Positions 24,518 to 33,157 of a stretch of DNA of 64,000 bases are shown here, one piece after another. The first letter of the stretch is position 1. The number at the start of each line of letters is the position of its first letter. The DNA is from Rhizobium sp. AC27/96. Lineage in GTDB: Bacteria; Pseudomonadota; Alphaproteobacteria; Rhizobiales; Rhizobiaceae. The notes under the pieces were generated by a model that made no database searches, was not told the origin of the DNA, and worked only from the letters and a program-made list of their open reading frames with translations. Location: the NCBI RefSeq assembly GCF_001692325.1, contig NZ_LXKN01000018.1, positions 1-64,000 on the forward strand, given 5' to 3'. The translations under genes and the position numbers were made by a program.

Positions 24518-25510
24518 ATGGCCGACTCTCATATCGTTCGTCATCTGAGCGAGCGAAAATCCGTTCCCGCCGTGGAGTGGCCAACACTATTCCTGCTGGT
24601 TGGCTGTCATCTCATCTGGTTGATGATCGGCGTGTTCCTGTATCCGGTCTTGCCGAACGTATCGCTCATCCTGCTGGGTATCTGTATTGCCTTTCATTCC
24701 TCCCTGCAGCACGAGGTCCTTCACGGTCACCCCTTCCGCAACGAACGCTTGAACGAGCTGCTGGTCTTTCTGCCGATCGGACTTTTCTATCCCTACCGAA
24801 GTTACCGGGACACGCATCTTCAACACCATACCGACGAGCGCCTGACGGACCCTTATGACGATCCCGAAAGCTATTATCGCACCCTTGGCGATTGGCTGAA
24901 CCTGCCCAGAGCCTTTCAGTTTCTCCTTACCATCAACAACACGCTGATAGGCCGAATGCTTCTCGGACCGCCGCTCAACGTCATTGGCTTTACCATCAGC
25001 GAATGGCGTCTGATTGCCGCCGGTGACAAGCAAAAAAGAACGGCTTGGATCCTGCATTTTATCGGTCTCGTGCCGGTGGGGCTCGCCATACATTTTCTCT
25101 TTGCCATGCCGATCTGGTTCTATGCGCTGACGGTCGGATACCTCGGACTGGCACTCGTTGCGATCCGCTCCTACTGCGAGCATCAGTGGTCGGAAGATCC
25201 GGATGGCCGCACCATCATCGTCGAGCGCTCTCTTCTTGCGCCGCTATTTCTGTACAACAACCTCCACATCGTTCATCACAAGTTGCCGTGGGTGCCGTGG
25301 TATCGCCTGCCGGAACTCTATGAGACGACGCGCGAGGAGTGGCAGCGCGTCAATGGCGGCTATGTCTTCCCGAGCTATCTGGCTATTCTGCGCGCCTATG
25401 CCCTGAAACCGAAGGAGCAAGTGGCCCATCCCGTGCTGCACCGGGAGGTGCTGCTGGATCGCGCGGTCATTCCGCAGGCTTTGGAGAAACTGGAAAGCCA
25501 AATCTCGTAG
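24518..25510 (+). CDS. Fatty acid desaturase family membrane protein
   Basis: A 330-residue integral-membrane di-iron oxygenase. The three histidine boxes are visible: HEVLHGH, HLQHH (in YRDTHLQHHTDERLTDPYDDPE) and HIVHH near the C-terminus, interspersed with paired hydrophobic helices. It introduces double bonds or hydroxylates a lipid or hydrocarbon chain; the substrate is unknown. The ATG at 24518 after AGGAAG is preferred to 24452. It is 68 bases after the OsmC stop, probably the same transcript. Confidence 0.87.
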   Translation: MADSHIVRHLSERKSVPAVEWPTLFLLVGCHLIWLMIGVFLYPVLPNVSLILLGICIAFHSSLQHEVLHGHPFRNERLNELLVFLPIGLFYPYRSYRDTHLQHHTDERLTDPYDDPESYYRTLGDWLNLPRAFQFLLTINNTLIGRMLLGPPLNVIGFTISEWRLIAAGDKQKRTAWILHFIGLVPVGLAIHFLFAMPIWFYALTVGYLGLALVAIRSYCEHQWSEDPDGRTIIVERSLLAPLFLYNNLHIVHHKLPWVPWYRLPELYETTREEWQRVNGGYVFPSYLAILRAYALKPKEQVAHPVLHREVLLDRAVIPQALEKLESQIS

Positions 25511-25572
25511 AGAGATGACACCTGTTAAGTTTTTTCTTTGTTCTGACGCTTATTTTATGAAAGCCGCTATCA

Positions 25573-26382
25573 ATGCTTCTCGCCAGCCTTGCCATGTATG
25601 CCAGTCCACCGGCCCTCGAGGAGGCAACCGATCTTCTATGGGCGTACATCCGGGACGAGCTGCGCGCCGCCGGACTGCGACACGTACCCGACAGGCTTGA
25701 TAAGCTGGTGCAGCACGATGATGCCTGGCTTCAGCCGAACCTGCTGCTATCCCAGACTTGCGGCTACCCCTATGTACTGCGGCTTCGCGGCCATGTTCGT
25801 CTGGTCGCGACACCGGAGTATGATTATCCGGGCTGCGTCGGCCCTCTCAAATGCAGCTTTGTCGTCGTGCCGAAAGAATCCGGGTTTCAGACGCTTGCGG
25901 ATTTGCGGGGCGCTCGCGCGGCGATCAATCATCCCGAAAGCAATTCCGGAACCAACTTCTTTCGTGCGCTCATTGCTCCTCACGCGGAAAATGGACGTTT
26001 CTTTTCCTCCGTTGTCGAGACGGGGAGCCACAATGCGAGCCTGAACTTCGTCAGCAGCGGGCTGGCTGACGTCGCCTCGATCGATTGCATAACCTATGGG
26101 AATATTCTGCGCTTCGAGCCCCGTTTGGTTGAGGGTGTCCGCATTATCGCGGAAACGCCGAAGGGGCCGGGACTACCCTACATCACGCGCGCGACGGCAA
26201 CCGACGAGGAGCTTTCAATCTTGCGCGCGGTATTGGCGGCCGTCGCCGATGATCGCCGGCTGGATGAGGTGCGCGATATCCTATCGCTCAGAAAGTTCAG
26301 TGTGCTGGAAGATGCTGACTATCAGCCACTGCTGGACCTTGGGCGCGAAGCGGCTCGCATGGGTTATCCCGAGATTGCCTAG
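25573..26382 (+). CDS. PhnD-like binding-fold protein lacking a signal peptide
   Basis: A 269-residue protein of the phosphonate-binding (PhnD-like) fold: LLLSQTCGYPYVLRL, RLVATPEYDYPGC, and the family helix DLRGARAAINHPESNSGTNF. It begins directly in the fold (MLLASLAMYASPPALEEATD) with no signal peptide, so it should be cytoplasmic. No cognate ATPase or permease is adjacent. It may be a ligand sensor or an enzyme built on a binding-protein fold, as DszB and thiamine-synthesis proteins are; that is inference. Confidence 0.75.
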   Translation: MLLASLAMYASPPALEEATDLLWAYIRDELRAAGLRHVPDRLDKLVQHDDAWLQPNLLLSQTCGYPYVLRLRGHVRLVATPEYDYPGCVGPLKCSFVVVPKESGFQTLADLRGARAAINHPESNSGTNFFRALIAPHAENGRFFSSVVETGSHNASLNFVSSGLADVASIDCITYGNILRFEPRLVEGVRIIAETPKGPGLPYITRATATDEELSILRAVLAAVADDRRLDEVRDILSLRKFSVLEDADYQPLLDLGREAARMGYPEIA

Positions 26383-26490
26383 TTTCATCTTTCGCGTCGA
26401 AAGGAATGATCTATCCGATGCTATGGGCGTCGAGCGAAATGAAAATTGACAGACTTCACCTGAAATCCAACCTGAATAGGACGCCATTCA

Positions 26491-27693
26491 ATGAACCAGT
26501 CGACAGTGCCCTTTCACACGAGCAATCGGGCTGATGTTATCGATCGGATAGAGGCCTATTTCCCCGAACTCGTTGCCATTCGCCATGATCTTCATGCACA
26601 TCCGGAGATCGGCTTCGAAGAAGTGCGCACCTCTGCAATTGTCGCCGAAAAATTGGCATCCTGGGGCATCGAAGTGCATAGGGGCATTGGCAAGACCGGT
26701 GTCGTCGGTCGGCTTGTCGGCCGCCATCCCGGCAATCGCTCAGTCGGCCTGAGGGCAGATATGGATGCCTTGCCGATGCCAGAGGAAACGGGCCTGCCAT
26801 ATGCATCCGTCTATCCCGGCCGGTTTCACGGCTGCGGTCACGATATTCACACGACCATACTTTTAGGGGCCGCACGTTATCTCGCCGAAACCCGGGATTT
26901 TGCCGGGACGGTCATCTTCATCTTTCAGCCGGCCGAAGAGGGGCTCGGCGGCGCCCGTGCGATGATCCGCGACGGCCTTTTCGAACGGTTTCCCGTCGAT
27001 GAGATCTACGGGCTGCATAACGCGACCCAATTGCCGCCCAACCACCTGCATGTCTCGGAAGGAACCGTTCTCGCCGGTGCGGACTTCTTCGACATAACCC
27101 TGCGCGGGAAGGGGGCTCACGGCGCCCATCCGGATGTCGGGCGCGATCCGATTCCTGCAATCGGCGAACTTATCCAGGCCTTGCAGACCATTGTCAGCCG
27201 AAATGTGCCGCCGACCGAGCCAGCCGTTCTGTCCGTCACCAAGATCGGTGGTGGTTCGGCCTACAACATCATTCCGGAAACCGCGACTATCGGCGGAACC
27301 ATCCGCACTTTTTCGGATGAGATCCGGGGCCTTATTCGAAAAAGACTGACGAGCATCGCGCAGAATGTCGCCGCTGCTCATGATCTTGAGGCGGAAGTCG
27401 ATATTAGGGACATTTTTTCGGTCTTGACCAATCACCGCGAGCACGTCGAGATCGTCGCGAATATCGGGCGTCAGGTGCTTGGGGATGATCAAGTGTCGAC
27501 CGCTCCGCGGCGAGCTATGGGCAGCGAGGATTTTGCGGATTTCCTCCTGCACGCGCCCGGCGCCTTTTTTACGCTCGGGCACACCGGCACGGTTCCCGCT
27601 CACAATCCCGGCTTTGTCGTCGACGACGATATTCTGCCCGTTGGGGCGACATTGTTCGCCCGTCTTGTCGAAAGCCGGCTAAATGTCTCTTGA
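26491..27693 (+). CDS. M20 amidohydrolase (hippurate hydrolase-like)
   Basis: A 400-residue M20D enzyme. Landmarks are IRHDLHAHPEIGFEE, GLRADMDALPMPEE, the metal-binding GCGHDIHTTILLGAARYL, catalytic QPAEEGLGGARAMI and C-terminal MGSEDFADFL. It hydrolyses N-acyl amino acids or related amides. In this sulfur setting, release of Cys, Met or taurine-type moieties from conjugates is possible but not shown. It stands alone between the binding-fold gene and the sulfate transporter. Confidence 0.88.
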   Translation: MNQSTVPFHTSNRADVIDRIEAYFPELVAIRHDLHAHPEIGFEEVRTSAIVAEKLASWGIEVHRGIGKTGVVGRLVGRHPGNRSVGLRADMDALPMPEETGLPYASVYPGRFHGCGHDIHTTILLGAARYLAETRDFAGTVIFIFQPAEEGLGGARAMIRDGLFERFPVDEIYGLHNATQLPPNHLHVSEGTVLAGADFFDITLRGKGAHGAHPDVGRDPIPAIGELIQALQTIVSRNVPPTEPAVLSVTKIGGGSAYNIIPETATIGGTIRTFSDEIRGLIRKRLTSIAQNVAAAHDLEAEVDIRDIFSVLTNHREHVEIVANIGRQVLGDDQVSTAPRRAMGSEDFADFLLHAPGAFFTLGHTGTVPAHNPGFVVDDDILPVGATLFARLVESRLNVS

Positions 27694-27891
27694 GATTTGG
27701 GTGAGGCAATGTGAGTTGCGCATTTCTCTGCGCTGACGGCTCGGCGCGTCCAGTTCCGGCAAGAGCTGCGCGAAATATGGCAGAAAGAGGACAAAATTTC
27801 TAAGGTTCCACACAAGTAGGGTGCAGAGTTCCTCGCGATCCAATGCACGTATCGGTAGTTTCCCGCATGATATAAATGACCGGAGACACGC

Positions 27892-28878
27892 ATGATCCGC
27901 CTACTTGTTCTCGGCACCGCATTTGCCGCCCTTCTTGCCAGCCCGACATTGGCGCAGCAGCCGACGAAGCTGCTGAACGCCTCCTACGATGTTTCCCGCG
28001 AGCTCTTTGCCGCCGAGAACGAGGCTTTCATCAAGCAGCATCCCGGCGTCACCATCGATCAATCGCATGCCGGGACATCCAAGCAGGCTCGCTCGATCGT
28101 GGAGGGGCTGGAAGCTGACGTCGTGACCTTCAATCAGTCGACGGATATCGATTTCCTCGCCAAGAACGGGTTTGTGTCGAAGGACTGGACAAAGGCCTTC
28201 CCGAACAATGCGTCTCCGTTCTACTCCTTCCCGTCATTCCTCGTGCGTGCCGGCAATCCGAAGAACATCAAGGATTGGGGCGATCTTGCTCGTGACGATG
28301 TTCACGCCGTTTTCCCCAACCCGAAAACATCAGGCAATTCCCGCTATACCTACCTTGCCGCCTACGCCTGGGCGAAAGAGGCCTATAAGGGCGATCAGGG
28401 GAAGATCGAGGCCTACATCACCAAGATCTTCAACAATGTTCCCGTCTTCGATACGGGTGGCCGCGCTGCCACGACGACTTTCGTCGAGCGTGAGACGGGC
28501 GATGTGCTGATCACGTTCGAGGCCGAGACCCGCGGCATCGTCAAGCAATATGGCAAGGACAAGGTTGAAAGCGTCATACCATCGGTGAGCCTGCTCGCGG
28601 AGTTTCCGGTCGCGGTTGTCGACAAGGTTGCCAAGAAACACGGCACCGAGGCGCTTGCCAAGTCCTATCTGGACTTCCTTTACAGCGAAGAAGGACAGCG
28701 GATTGCCGCCGAGTTCGGCAATCGGGTCAACAACGAAAAAGTCGCCGCCGAGGTGAAGGGCCAATTCCCCGATATCCGCCTGGTCAAGGTGGATGATGTC
28801 TTCGGTGGCTGGGAAAAAGTCCAGAAGGAACACTTTGCCTCGGGCGGTACGCTCGACAAGCTTTATGGCAGCCGCTAA
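27892..28878 (+). CDS. sbp: Sulfate ABC transporter periplasmic binding protein
   Basis: A 328-residue protein with signal peptide (LLVLGTAFAALLASPTLAQ) and the sulfate/thiosulfate-binding family motifs LLNASYDVSRELFAAEN, HAGTSKQARSIVEGLEADVVTF, FPNPKTSGNSRYTYLAAYAW, and FVERETGDVLITFEAE. It binds sulfate in the periplasm for the permease encoded downstream. GGAGA precedes the ATG. The 198-base upstream spacer lacks the TAGTCTA-N9-TAGACTA motif. Confidence 0.93.
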   Translation: MIRLLVLGTAFAALLASPTLAQQPTKLLNASYDVSRELFAAENEAFIKQHPGVTIDQSHAGTSKQARSIVEGLEADVVTFNQSTDIDFLAKNGFVSKDWTKAFPNNASPFYSFPSFLVRAGNPKNIKDWGDLARDDVHAVFPNPKTSGNSRYTYLAAYAWAKEAYKGDQGKIEAYITKIFNNVPVFDTGGRAATTTFVERETGDVLITFEAETRGIVKQYGKDKVESVIPSVSLLAEFPVAVVDKVAKKHGTEALAKSYLDFLYSEEGQRIAAEFGNRVNNEKVAAEVKGQFPDIRLVKVDDVFGGWEKVQKEHFASGGTLDKLYGSR

Positions 28879-28957
28879 CTCCTGATTGGAATTCGCTTTT
28901 GATATCGCCCGGCGGACTTCGGTCCTGCCGGGCTTTGCCATAAAAGGAAATAGCAGG

Positions 28958-29779
28958 TTGAGACGGAATATCCTTCCGGGATTGCCGCTGTCGCTCGGTG
29001 TCACCCTTTTCTATGTGGGGCTCATCGTCGTTCTGCCGCTGGCCGCGCTTGTCTTTAAAACGGGGAGCCTGGGCTTCGAGGACTATTGGCGTGTCGTTTC
29101 TTCCCCGCGCGCGCTTGCGAGCTATCGCGTTACGGTTTCTTCGGCTTTCGGGGCAACCATCTTCAATCTCTTCTTCGGCTTGGCGCTTGCCTGGGTGCTG
29201 ACCCGCTATCGATTTCCCGGCAGACGCCTCCTCGATGCCATTGTCGATCTGCCTTTTGCACTGCCAACGGCCGTTGCCGGCATTTCGCTGACAGCCTTGT
29301 TTGCGCCCAATGGCTGGTTCGGCTCCCTGCTGAGCCAGATCGGTATCAAGGTCGCCTATACCCCGCTCGGCATTGCCATCGCCATGTGCTTTACGTCGCT
29401 GCCCTTCATCGTGCGGACGGTGCAGCCTGTCTTGGAAGATCTCGATCCGGCGCTGGAGGAGGCGGCACAATCGCTCGGTGGTTCCGACTGGGAGATTTTC
29501 CGCAAGGTGATCCTGCCGTTGCTGACGCCGGCGCTCCTTGCTGGCGTATCGCTTTCCTTTGCCCGCTGCCTCGGCGAATTCGGCGCGATCATCTTCATCG
29601 CCGGCAACCAGCCGATGTCGACGGAGATCACCTCGCTGCTGATTTTCATCCGGCTGGAAGAATATGACTACGTGGCCGCTGCCGCTATCGCCTCAGTGCT
29701 GCTCCTCGCTGCTTTCGTCATGCTCGCGGTCACCAACTGGCTGCAGGCGCGCGCGCTGCGTTACACGGTGAGGAACTGA
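28958..29779 (+). CDS. cysT: Sulfate ABC transporter permease CysT
   Basis: A 273-residue inner-membrane permease with about six helices and the EAA coupling loop (EEAAQSLGGSDWEIFRKVILP). FALPTAVAGISLTALF and GEFGAIIFIAGN are CysT hallmarks. The TTG at 28958 preceded by AAAAGGAA gives the length usual for CysT. A TTG further up at 28886 would add an unlikely leader. Confidence 0.9.
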   Translation: MRRNILPGLPLSLGVTLFYVGLIVVLPLAALVFKTGSLGFEDYWRVVSSPRALASYRVTVSSAFGATIFNLFFGLALAWVLTRYRFPGRRLLDAIVDLPFALPTAVAGISLTALFAPNGWFGSLLSQIGIKVAYTPLGIAIAMCFTSLPFIVRTVQPVLEDLDPALEEAAQSLGGSDWEIFRKVILPLLTPALLAGVSLSFARCLGEFGAIIFIAGNQPMSTEITSLLIFIRLEEYDYVAAAAIASVLLLAAFVMLAVTNWLQARALRYTVRN

Positions 29780-29781
29780 CC

Positions 29782-30660
29782 ATGAGTGTCGCTCAAACCC
29801 GCCGAAAGCCGCCACGCGTCGGCGACCAGCCTGTTTTCCGGCGCAGCCTGATTGCCGTGGTGCTGATCCTTGCGGGTCTCCTCATTCTGGCACCGCTCAT
29901 TGTCATCGCCGTCGAAGCCCTTTCCAAGGGCTGGCAGGTCTATGTTGCGGCGATCGTTCATCCCGATACCGTTAGCGCCATCATACTGACGGTGGTAACG
30001 GCGCTGATTGCCGTTCCCGTGAATACGGTCTTCGGCATCGCCGCCGCCTGGGCGATTACGAAATTCGATTTCTGGGGCAAGCGGCTTCTGCTTGTGGTGA
30101 TCGAAATACCCTTCTCGGTGTCGCCGATCGTCGCGGGTGTCGCCTATCTCTTCGTCTATGGTTTGCAGGGCATACTGGGTCCAACCCTCGAAGATTATGG
30201 CATCAAGATCCTCTTCGCGGTTCCGGGCATTATCTTGGCCTCGATGTTCGTCACCGCGCCCTTCGTCGCACGCGAGTTGATCCCGCTCATGCAGGCGCAG
30301 GGCCGCGATCTTGAGGAGGCTGCGACTTCGCTTGGGGCTTCCGGCTGGCGTACCTTTTTCGCGATCACTCTGCCGAACATAAAATGGGCGCTGCTTTACG
30401 GCGTCGTGCTCTGCAATGCTCGCGTCATGGGGGAGTTCGGTGCGGTCTCGGTCGTGTCGGGCAATATTCGCGGCGAGACCAACACATTGCCGCTGCACAT
30501 CGAATTGCTCTACCATGATTATCAGGCGGCAGGCGCCTTCGCCGTCGCCTCCATCCTCGCAATCATCGCCGTCTTCACCATCATTGCCAAGGTAGCGCTG
30601 GAGCGTCAGGGCGCCGGCCGCGCCCGCGCCGCCGTCAATTCCGCAGAGAAAGCATCATGA
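29782..30660 (+). CDS. cysW: Sulfate ABC transporter permease CysW
   Basis: A 292-residue permease partner of CysT, with the EAA loop EEAATSLGASGWRTFFAITLP and GEFGAVSVVSGNIRGETNTLPLHIELLYHDYQ, strongly characteristic of CysW. It starts two bases after the CysT stop with GAGGAA upstream, and overlaps cysA by ATGA. Confidence 0.93.
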   Translation: MSVAQTRRKPPRVGDQPVFRRSLIAVVLILAGLLILAPLIVIAVEALSKGWQVYVAAIVHPDTVSAIILTVVTALIAVPVNTVFGIAAAWAITKFDFWGKRLLLVVIEIPFSVSPIVAGVAYLFVYGLQGILGPTLEDYGIKILFAVPGIILASMFVTAPFVARELIPLMQAQGRDLEEAATSLGASGWRTFFAITLPNIKWALLYGVVLCNARVMGEFGAVSVVSGNIRGETNTLPLHIELLYHDYQAAGAFAVASILAIIAVFTIIAKVALERQGAGRARAAVNSAEKAS

Positions 30661-31676
30661 AAATTCGCCTCGAGCATGTTGTCAAAACCTTCGAGACCTT
30701 TCGGGCAGTGCGGGATGTATCGCTGACGATCGAAAGCGGCGAGCTCGTCGCATTGCTCGGGCCGTCCGGCTCCGGCAAGACGACGATCCTGCGCATGGTC
30801 GCCGGCCTGGAATATGCTGACGGAGGCCATATCTATTTCGGTGAGCAGGATGCGACCGACATTCCGGTCCGCGACCGCGGCGTCGGTTTCGTGTTCCAAC
30901 ACTACGCGCTCTTCCCACATATGACGATCGCGCAGAACATCGCCTTCGGACTGAAGGTCTCGAAGGTGAAGCGCGAAAAGGCAGCTGTGGACGCGCGGGT
31001 TGCCGAGCTCCTGCGTCTGGTGCGGCTCGACGGACTTGCCGAACGCTTTCCGGCGCAAATTTCCGGCGGCCAGCGGCAGCGTGTAGCGCTTGCCCGCGCT
31101 CTGGCTGTCGACCCCAAGGTTCTGCTGCTCGACGAGCCGTTTGGCGCACTTGATGCCAATGTTCGCCGCGATCTTCGTCGCTGGCTGCGGGAGATCCATT
31201 CCGAACTCGGGATCACGACGCTGTTCGTGACGCATGATCAGGAGGAAGCGCTTGATCTCGCCGACCGGGTCGTTGTTTTGAAAGACGGCCAGATCGTTCA
31301 GCAGGGTACGCCTGGAGAGGTCTGCCGGGACCCGAAATCGGCTTTCGTCATGCGCTTCCTGGGCGATACCAATGTCATTGCCGCGGAAGTGCGGGACGGC
31401 GAGGCCCACGTTGGCGACGTAGCGATTGCAGCCTCTGGCCTGCCCAACGGCAAGGCGGAGATCCACGCTCGCCCTGCCGATCTGATCTGGTCCGACGAAG
31501 GACCGGGGATTCCGGCCCATGTTGGCCGGGTTCTCGATCGCGTCGATGGACGCCGCGTCCTGGTGACGACCGGGAACGGGGAACAGCTGGAATTCGACGT
31601 CGAGCCGGAGAGGGCGGTCGAAGCCGGCGAGGATGGTTTTGTCCAATTTCGAAGGGCCAAAGTTTTCCCGGCATAG
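30657..31676 (+). CDS. cysA: Sulfate ABC transporter ATPase CysA
   Basis: A 339-residue ATPase with Walker A GPSGSGKTT, signature ISGGQRQRVALARAL, Walker B VLLLDEPFGALDANVR, switch THDQEEAL and a C-terminal TOBE-like regulatory domain (about 240-339, IHARPADLIW). The last gene of sbp-cysT-cysW-cysA. It powers high-affinity sulfate or thiosulfate uptake. Confidence 0.93.
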   Translation: MKIRLEHVVKTFETFRAVRDVSLTIESGELVALLGPSGSGKTTILRMVAGLEYADGGHIYFGEQDATDIPVRDRGVGFVFQHYALFPHMTIAQNIAFGLKVSKVKREKAAVDARVAELLRLVRLDGLAERFPAQISGGQRQRVALARALAVDPKVLLLDEPFGALDANVRRDLRRWLREIHSELGITTLFVTHDQEEALDLADRVVVLKDGQIVQQGTPGEVCRDPKSAFVMRFLGDTNVIAAEVRDGEAHVGDVAIAASGLPNGKAEIHARPADLIWSDEGPGIPAHVGRVLDRVDGRRVLVTTGNGEQLEFDVEPERAVEAGEDGFVQFRRAKVFPA

Positions 31677-31767
31677 GGCGGTCACATTGGCTTGGGGGCT
31701 GGCCCGAACAGCGTGGCGTCCTAAATTATAGGGTCATGTGGTCCGCGAAGACGGAGAAGGACGTTCA

Positions 31768-33120
31768 ATGATCTATGACGCCGTGATCGCGGGTTCGGGT
31801 TTCTCTGCGATCGCGACTGTCTGCAATCTCATTGAACTCCTGCCCGCTTCCGCCTCGATTGCCATTGTCGGCGACGATCCCGGCTTTGGGCGTGGAACGG
31901 CCTATCGCACCGAGCTCTATCTGCACCGGTTAAACGTGCCGGCTGGCCGCATGAGCCTCTATCCGGACAGGCCGGACAATTTCGTTGAATGGTTGCGTGA
32001 GCGCAAACGGCCTCTCGGAGCCGGCGATTTCGCGTCGCGTCAGGACTATGGCCTCTATATTCGCGATAGTCTGGCGGAGCTTCTGCGCCACAAGAAGCCG
32101 CGTTGCCGGGTCGATTTCATCAAAGCGAAGGCAACTGGTTGTGTCGAGCGCTACGGGACGGTGATCGGCTTTCTGCTGGATAATGGCAATGAGATCGCGG
32201 GCCGGAATATCGTTCTTTGTCTCGGCGTCGGAAATGCCAAATTGCCCATCGATCTCTCGGCATTGCCGCCGTGCGCGCAGGCGCATGTCGTCAAAAATCC
32301 GTGGCGGCTCTCCTGGTTGAGACGTGTGGAGGCGACCGACAGGGTTTGCATTCTTGGCTCCGGCCTCACCATGATCGACCAGGTCCTGGCCCTGTCGGCG
32401 CATGGGTTCACCGGAAAAGTCACGGTGCTATCGCGCCGTGGTCTCGCGCCACTCGATCACATCAAGGCACCAAAGCCGGCAATGGAAATCGACGTTGCTG
32501 CGCTGCCAACGCGGATGAGCGAGCTTCTGCATGCTCTGCGTCGAGCAGCGCGGGTCTCCGGCGATTGGCGGAGCGTCATGGATGGGTTGCGCCCGAAGAG
32601 CCAGGCGCTTTGGCTGGGATTGCCTGAAGTCGAGCGGCGGCGGTTTCTGCGCCATGCATTGCCGTGGTGGAATATTCATCGCCATCGCGTCGCGCCCGAT
32701 GTTTTCGGGAAGTTCGACTCGATGATAAGAAGCAGGCAGGTCTCGATCCGCGCCGGCTATCTGCTTGATGTCGAGGGCTCCAATGGTCTGACGCTGCGCT
32801 ATCGTCCGAGAGGACGAAGCTATATCTCGTCGCTTGAGGCGGATTGGGTCGTCAATTGTACCGGCATGGAACGGGCAGGTATCTCGCATTCCCCGCTGTT
32901 GCGCGAGATGCAGCATCAGGGACTGATCGCGGCCGATCCGTTGAACCTTGGGATCACTGTCGATGCCCAATCGCGTATTCCGCGCACGACAAGCGGCGGC
33001 CACGCCATCTATGCCGTGGGCGCGCTGACAGCCGGCCAATTCTGGGAGATTACCACCGTACCGGATATTCGTGTACAAGCCAGAAATGTCGGGCAGGCGA
33101 TTGCCGGCAGTGTTGAGTGA
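31768..33120 (+). CDS. FAD/NAD(P)-binding oxidoreductase-like protein
   Basis: A 450-residue flavoprotein-like protein with N-terminal dinucleotide site VIAGSGFSAIATVCNLIE, family motif GRGTAYRTELYLHRLNVPAG, and a second site RVCILGSGLTMIDQVLAL. It fits the FAD-NAD(P)-binding family (PF13454), whose reactions are mostly unknown. It is a diverged paralogue of the protein at 48016-49437. The ATG at 31768 gives a normal Rossmann start. Its place after cysA suggests a redox role in sulfur metabolism. Confidence 0.8.
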   Translation: MIYDAVIAGSGFSAIATVCNLIELLPASASIAIVGDDPGFGRGTAYRTELYLHRLNVPAGRMSLYPDRPDNFVEWLRERKRPLGAGDFASRQDYGLYIRDSLAELLRHKKPRCRVDFIKAKATGCVERYGTVIGFLLDNGNEIAGRNIVLCLGVGNAKLPIDLSALPPCAQAHVVKNPWRLSWLRRVEATDRVCILGSGLTMIDQVLALSAHGFTGKVTVLSRRGLAPLDHIKAPKPAMEIDVAALPTRMSELLHALRRAARVSGDWRSVMDGLRPKSQALWLGLPEVERRRFLRHALPWWNIHRHRVAPDVFGKFDSMIRSRQVSIRAGYLLDVEGSNGLTLRYRPRGRSYISSLEADWVVNCTGMERAGISHSPLLREMQHQGLIAADPLNLGITVDAQSRIPRTTSGGHAIYAVGALTAGQFWEITTVPDIRVQARNVGQAIAGSVE

Positions 33121-33157
33121 AACCTTTGAGGCTTTCAGAAGAGGCACCTCGAGGCAA

